Shown here in pieces: positions 60,519-64,000 of a stretch of DNA of 64,000 nucleotides; within the stretch, counting starts at the first letter, position 1, and the number at the start of each line of letters is the position of its first letter. This DNA comes from Terriglobia bacterium. GTDB taxonomy: Bacteria > Acidobacteriota > Terriglobia > JAJPHL01. The DNA is taken from the NCBI GenBank assembly GCA_021325275.1, contig JAJPHL010000054.1:1-64000 (forward strand). Direction: 5' to 3'. A program made the position numbers and the translations under genes. Below the pieces are notes generated by a model. It was not told the DNA's origin, made no database searches, and saw only the letters and a program-made list of their open reading frames with translations.

Positions 60519-63056
60519 ATGCCTTCCGTCGCGCGTAAGCGTCTATTCCTTCTCGACTCGATGAACTTTGTGTTTCGAGCGTTTCACCAACCGCAAACGC
60601 AGGCGCTTCACAGGAACGACGGCGTGCCCACCGGCTGCGTGCTGGTCTTCCACAACATGCTGCGCAAGTTGATCGACGAGCAGAAGCCCGATTACTTCGC
60701 GGCAGTCTACGACCACGCCGCACCGACGTTCCGCGATAATCTTTTCGCCGAATACAAGGCGAATCGCGCGGCGATGCCCGACGAACTGGCGCTCCAGCTT
60801 CCTTATGTCCGAAAACTTTTGGAAGCGATGCGCGTGCCGATCCTGATCGAGCCGGGATTCGAAGCCGACGACATCATCGGCACATTGGCGATCGAGGCCG
60901 CGCGCGGCGGCACCGAGGTCTACGTGGTTTCGGGCGATAAAGACATGCGCCAACTGGTGCGTCCGGGAATTTTCATTTTCGATCCGATGAAGAACATTTT
61001 GTACGACGAGGCGAAGGTCCTGGAAGTGAGCGGCGTGCGGCCCGATCAAATCGTCGACATGATGGCGCTGCAAGGCGACGCCGTCGACAACATTCCCGGT
61101 GCGCCGGGCATCGGCGCAAAAGGCGCCAAGGACCTGATCACGCGCTTCGGCACGCTCGACGCCCTGCTCCAGTCGGCGGATCAGGTGGAGCGCAAAACGT
61201 ATCGCGAGTCGCTGAAGGGGAATCGCGAGCAAATCCTGCAATCGCGCGTGCTGGTGACGGTGCGCACCGACGCGCCGGTGACGCTCGATCTCGATGCGCT
61301 CGAAGTCCGCGGTCCCGATCGCGCGTTGCTGCGGGAAATCTATCGCGAGATGGAATTTCACAGCTTGCTCAAGGATTGCTTGCCGGAACTGCAGTCGAGC
61401 GGGCACGACTACGCGGAACTGGCCGCGGGAGATGCGCCGGCGCGTCCGGAGTTGCCGGTGGCACTCGCCGTATCGTCCTACGACGCGGAGGCGTTCGTGG
61501 CATTTTCCGCCTCGCCCGGAGTTGCGCGCACGCTCGGGTCGGCGCGATTGCCGGAGGTTCGTGCGTGGCTTGAGGACGCATCCGTGCCGAAGAGCGTCCA
61601 CGACGCGAAGACCACGTTGTTGGCGCTGCGGCGTCACGGCGTGGAGCTGCGCGGCGTGGTTCACGACACCATGCTGTACTCGTTCCTGCTCGATCCCACC
61701 GAGAGCGGCTATGAATTGGAGAAACTTGCCGAGCGACACTTTGAAGCGCGCCTCACAGGATCGCTCGCGGAGCGAGCGGATGTTCTTGGGCAAATGGCCG
61801 GCAAACTTGCGGCGCGATCCGAGGAAGCCGGCTTGACGCCGCTGTATCGCGACGTGGAATTGCCGCTGGCTTCCGTGCTGGCCGACATGGAGTCGCGCGG
61901 AGTGCTCATCGATTCCGAAGCATTGCGCGCGCTCTCGAACGAAACAGGCGAGCAAGCGGACCGGCGCGCCAAGGAAATTTATCGGCTGGCGGGCGTCGAG
62001 TTCAATATCAACTCGCCGCAGCAACTCGCGCACGTGTTGTTCGAGAAACTGAATTTGCCCGCGCCGAAGCGTCCCGGCAAAGGGAAAGTGCAATCCACCG
62101 CCGCCGATGTGCTGGAGGAACTGGCGCGCACGTTCGATTTGCCGCGCGAAGTGCTCGAATACCGCCAACTCACTAAATTGCGAGGCACGTACATGGACGC
62201 GTTGCCGGCGCTGGCCGATTCCGCGGGACGCATCCACACCAGCTTCGAGCAAACGGGCGCCGCGACGGGACGTCTCTCGTCGCGCGAGCCGAATTTGCAG
62301 AACGTGCCCGTGCGCACGGAACTAGGGCTGCGGATTCGCGCGGCCTTCATCGCGCCACCCGGCTGGAAGATCCTATCCGCCGACTACTCGCAAGTGGAGT
62401 TGCGTTTCTTGGCGCATTTTTCCGGCGATCCCACGCTCGTGGACGCGTTCCAACGCGGCGAGGACATTCACGCACGCACGGCCGAAGCCGTGTTCGGCGT
62501 CGCGCCGCTCTTGCAAACGCATGAACATCGCCGCGCCGCCAAAGCGATCAATTTCGGCATCGTCTATGGACTCAGCGCATTTGGATTGTCGCAACAATTG
62601 AATATTTCCAAGAGCGAAGCGCAGGATTTCATCAACGGATACTTCGCGCGATACTTGGGCGTGCGCGCGTATCTCGATTCCGTGTTGGAAGCCGCCCGCC
62701 GCGACAATTTTGTGACCACGATTCTGGGGCGCCGCCGCCCGATCCCCGGCTTGACCAGCAAGAACGCCACCAATCGCGGATTCGCCGAGCGCACCGCGAC
62801 CAACACGCCGCTGCAAGGCTCTGCCGCCGACTTGATCAAAGTCGCGATGATCCGGATTCATCACGCGCTGCGCGAACAGAAACTCGAAGCGCGGCTCCTT
62901 CTGCAGGTTCACGACGAGTTGGTTCTGGAAGCGCCGGATTCCGAAGTGGAAACCGTCAGCCGCCTCACTCGCGAGCACATGGAAGGTGCGATGAAACTGA
63001 AAGTGCCGCTCGCGACATCGGTGGGCGTGGGACCGAATTGGCGCGACGCAAAATGA
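60519..63056 (+). CDS. polA: DNA polymerase I
   Basis: This 845-residue polymerase acts in replication gap filling and repair. The N-terminal 5'-3' nuclease is intact: Asp13 in L-L-D-S-M-N, F-E-A-D-D-I-I-G, S-G-D-K-D-M-R, and G-D-A-V-D-N-I-P-G. Polymerase motifs A (D-Y-S-Q-V-E-L-R), B (R-R-A-A-K-A-I-N-F-G-I-V-Y-G) and C (V-H-D-E-L-V) are complete. The 3'-5' exonuclease region is shortened and lacks the D-x-E motif, so proofreading is probably lost, as in Taq polymerase. The ATG is 49 nt after tamB. Its stop overlaps the first ATG of the next frame. Confidence 0.97.
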   Translation: MPSVARKRLFLLDSMNFVFRAFHQPQTQALHRNDGVPTGCVLVFHNMLRKLIDEQKPDYFAAVYDHAAPTFRDNLFAEYKANRAAMPDELALQLPYVRKLLEAMRVPILIEPGFEADDIIGTLAIEAARGGTEVYVVSGDKDMRQLVRPGIFIFDPMKNILYDEAKVLEVSGVRPDQIVDMMALQGDAVDNIPGAPGIGAKGAKDLITRFGTLDALLQSADQVERKTYRESLKGNREQILQSRVLVTVRTDAPVTLDLDALEVRGPDRALLREIYREMEFHSLLKDCLPELQSSGHDYAELAAGDAPARPELPVALAVSSYDAEAFVAFSASPGVARTLGSARLPEVRAWLEDASVPKSVHDAKTTLLALRRHGVELRGVVHDTMLYSFLLDPTESGYELEKLAERHFEARLTGSLAERADVLGQMAGKLAARSEEAGLTPLYRDVELPLASVLADMESRGVLIDSEALRALSNETGEQADRRAKEIYRLAGVEFNINSPQQLAHVLFEKLNLPAPKRPGKGKVQSTAADVLEELARTFDLPREVLEYRQLTKLRGTYMDALPALADSAGRIHTSFEQTGAATGRLSSREPNLQNVPVRTELGLRIRAAFIAPPGWKILSADYSQVELRFLAHFSGDPTLVDAFQRGEDIHARTAEAVFGVAPLLQTHEHRRAAKAINFGIVYGLSAFGLSQQLNISKSEAQDFINGYFARYLGVRAYLDSVLEAARRDNFVTTILGRRRPIPGLTSKNATNRGFAERTATNTPLQGSAADLIKVAMIRIHHALREQKLEARLLLQVHDELVLEAPDSEVETVSRLTREHMEGAMKLKVPLATSVGVGPNWRDAK

Positions 63057-63085
63057 GCAAGAGCCAAATAAAGGATAATGAAGAG

Positions 63086-64000
63086 ATGAACCTTTCCGCG
63101 ATTCAAGCTGCATTGCGCGAACAAGGCGCCGACGCTTGGTTGTTCGCCGACTTCCGTCACTCCGATCCGCTGGCGTATCGCATTCTCGGCCTCGACGGCG
63201 GCGGACTCTGCACGCGCCGCTGGTTTTATCTAGTGCCCGCGCACGGCGATCCCGTGAAGTTGAATCATCGCATCGAGCCGGGGAAACTCGATTCGCTGCC
63301 GGGCAGCAAGTTGATCTACAGCCGGTGGCAGGAACTCCACGAAGGTTTGCGGAAAATGCTCGCTCCGCACAAGAAAGTCGCGATGCAGTATTCGGCGATG
63401 AACAACATTCCGTACGTCTCCACCGTCGACGCCGGCACAATCGAGTTGATTCGCAGCTTGGGCGCGGAAGTTGTCTCCTCCGCCGACCTCGTACAGATTT
63501 TCGAGGCGCGCTGGTCGCCGGAACAGAAAGAATCGCACTTCGCCGCCGCCAAAATTGTCGACGGAATCCGCGCCGACGCCTTCGCCGAAGTCGGACGGCA
63601 GATTCGCGCGCACGGTTCCACCGACGAGTACACGATCGCCCGCTACATTCTCGATCGCTTTGCAGCCGCGGGACTGGCCACGCACGACACGCCGATCGTC
63701 GGCGTGAATGCGAACGGCAGCGATTGCCACTATGAACCGGCGCCTGGCCGCAGCACGCCGATTCGTCCCGGTGATTGGTTGTTGATCGACATGTGGGCCA
63801 AGGAGAAGAAACCGGGCGCGGTGTATTATGATATTACTTGGTGCGGTTACATCGCAGCCAAGCCCGGCGACAAGCCTTCCGCGAAGCATCAAAGCGTTTT
63901 CGAAGTAGTGCGTGAAGCGCGCGATTCCGCCGTGGCGTTTGTGAACGACGCCGTGAAGGCGGGCCGCGCGATTTGCGGATGGCAAGTGGACGACGTGGCG
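63086..64000 (+). CDS. M24-family metallopeptidase (Xaa-Pro peptidase-like), 3' end outside window
   Basis: At least 305 residues are visible; the gene runs off the window. An N-terminal creatinase-like domain (A-L-R-E-Q-G-A-D-A-W-L-F-A-D-F-R) is followed by the pita-bread fold with V-G-V-N-A-N-G-S-D-C-H-Y-E-P and D-W-L-L-I-D-M-W, the first metal Asp. A second Asp follows in Y-Y-D-I-T-W. Such enzymes remove N-terminal residues next to proline. ATG 63086 has AAGGA 10 nt upstream; an in-frame ATG at 63053 overlaps the polA stop. Confidence 0.88.
   Translation, partial: MNLSAIQAALREQGADAWLFADFRHSDPLAYRILGLDGGGLCTRRWFYLVPAHGDPVKLNHRIEPGKLDSLPGSKLIYSRWQELHEGLRKMLAPHKKVAMQYSAMNNIPYVSTVDAGTIELIRSLGAEVVSSADLVQIFEARWSPEQKESHFAAAKIVDGIRADAFAEVGRQIRAHGSTDEYTIARYILDRFAAAGLATHDTPIVGVNANGSDCHYEPAPGRSTPIRPGDWLLIDMWAKEKKPGAVYYDITWCGYIAAKPGDKPSAKHQSVFEVVREARDSAVAFVNDAVKAGRAICGWQVDDVA

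Overview
This is a chromosomal, GC-rich segment of a diderm bacterium, most likely an Acidobacteriota of the Solibacter/Bryobacter type. The inference rests on family content: two secreted proteins of the acidobacterial VWFA family, an Oar-like TonB-dependent receptor with a carboxypeptidase-regulatory N-terminus, a DUF1592-type cytochrome next to a DUF1552 protein, and futalosine-pathway menaquinone synthesis (mqnD). Outer-membrane biogenesis genes (an Omp85 protein, tamB, heptose genes) show a second membrane. I saw no prophage, insertion sequence, tRNA or CRISPR array.

Layout. 1-657: 3' end of 23S rRNA, spacer, 5S rRNA and a strong terminator. 707-8436: yraN, a DAO-type oxidoreductase, glycerol facilitator, TPR protein, first VWFA protein, then a three-gene phosphonate-type operon (TIM-barrel isomerase, phosphonatase-like HAD, phnW) starting beside a DUF433 antitoxin whose toxin is a stub. 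8672-12741: leuS, nfo and a vapBC pair. 12920-21330: DUF3500, DUF4180, second VWFA protein, glgB, an amidohydrolase-esterase fusion and type II NADH dehydrogenase. 21369-26223: Trm112-like protein, GT9 glycosyltransferase, coaE, an HtrA protease, a zinc ribbon, a secreted protein and mqnD. 26331-32598: PQQ-like propeller, a compact small-transcript unit, and the operon DUF1592 cytochrome / DUF1552 / nucleoside-hydrolase-like. 32692-39628: M28 peptidase, trpCFBA with chorismate mutase, and divergent gmhA-rfaE1 (heptose synthesis, matching the GT9 gene). 39639-42451: an accessory-looking stretch with an unusual sigma-like protein, a zinc-finger partner and a small ORF. 42577-51588: cupin, rsmI, then ECF sigma, anti-sigma, TonB receptor and S9 peptidase. 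51856-64000: moeB/thiF, divergent from an Omp85-SurA-like-TamB operon, then polA and an incomplete M24 peptidase.

Genes are packed tightly. Start/stop overlaps (ATGA, TGATG, TTGA) link most neighbours, and convergent pairs often touch or overlap. Several first genes have a good -10 hexamer only 6-13 nt before the start codon and no Shine-Dalgarno, suggesting short-leader or leaderless transcripts.

The items most worth following up are: the roughly 170-nt unit at 27685-27889 (consensus promoter, very strong SD, 15-codon ORF, structured RNA, terminator); the sigma-like protein with two region-2-like modules and its soluble zinc-finger partner; the amidohydrolase-esterase fusion; the seven-POTRA Omp85-SurA-TamB operon; and the truncated DUF433-linked toxin.
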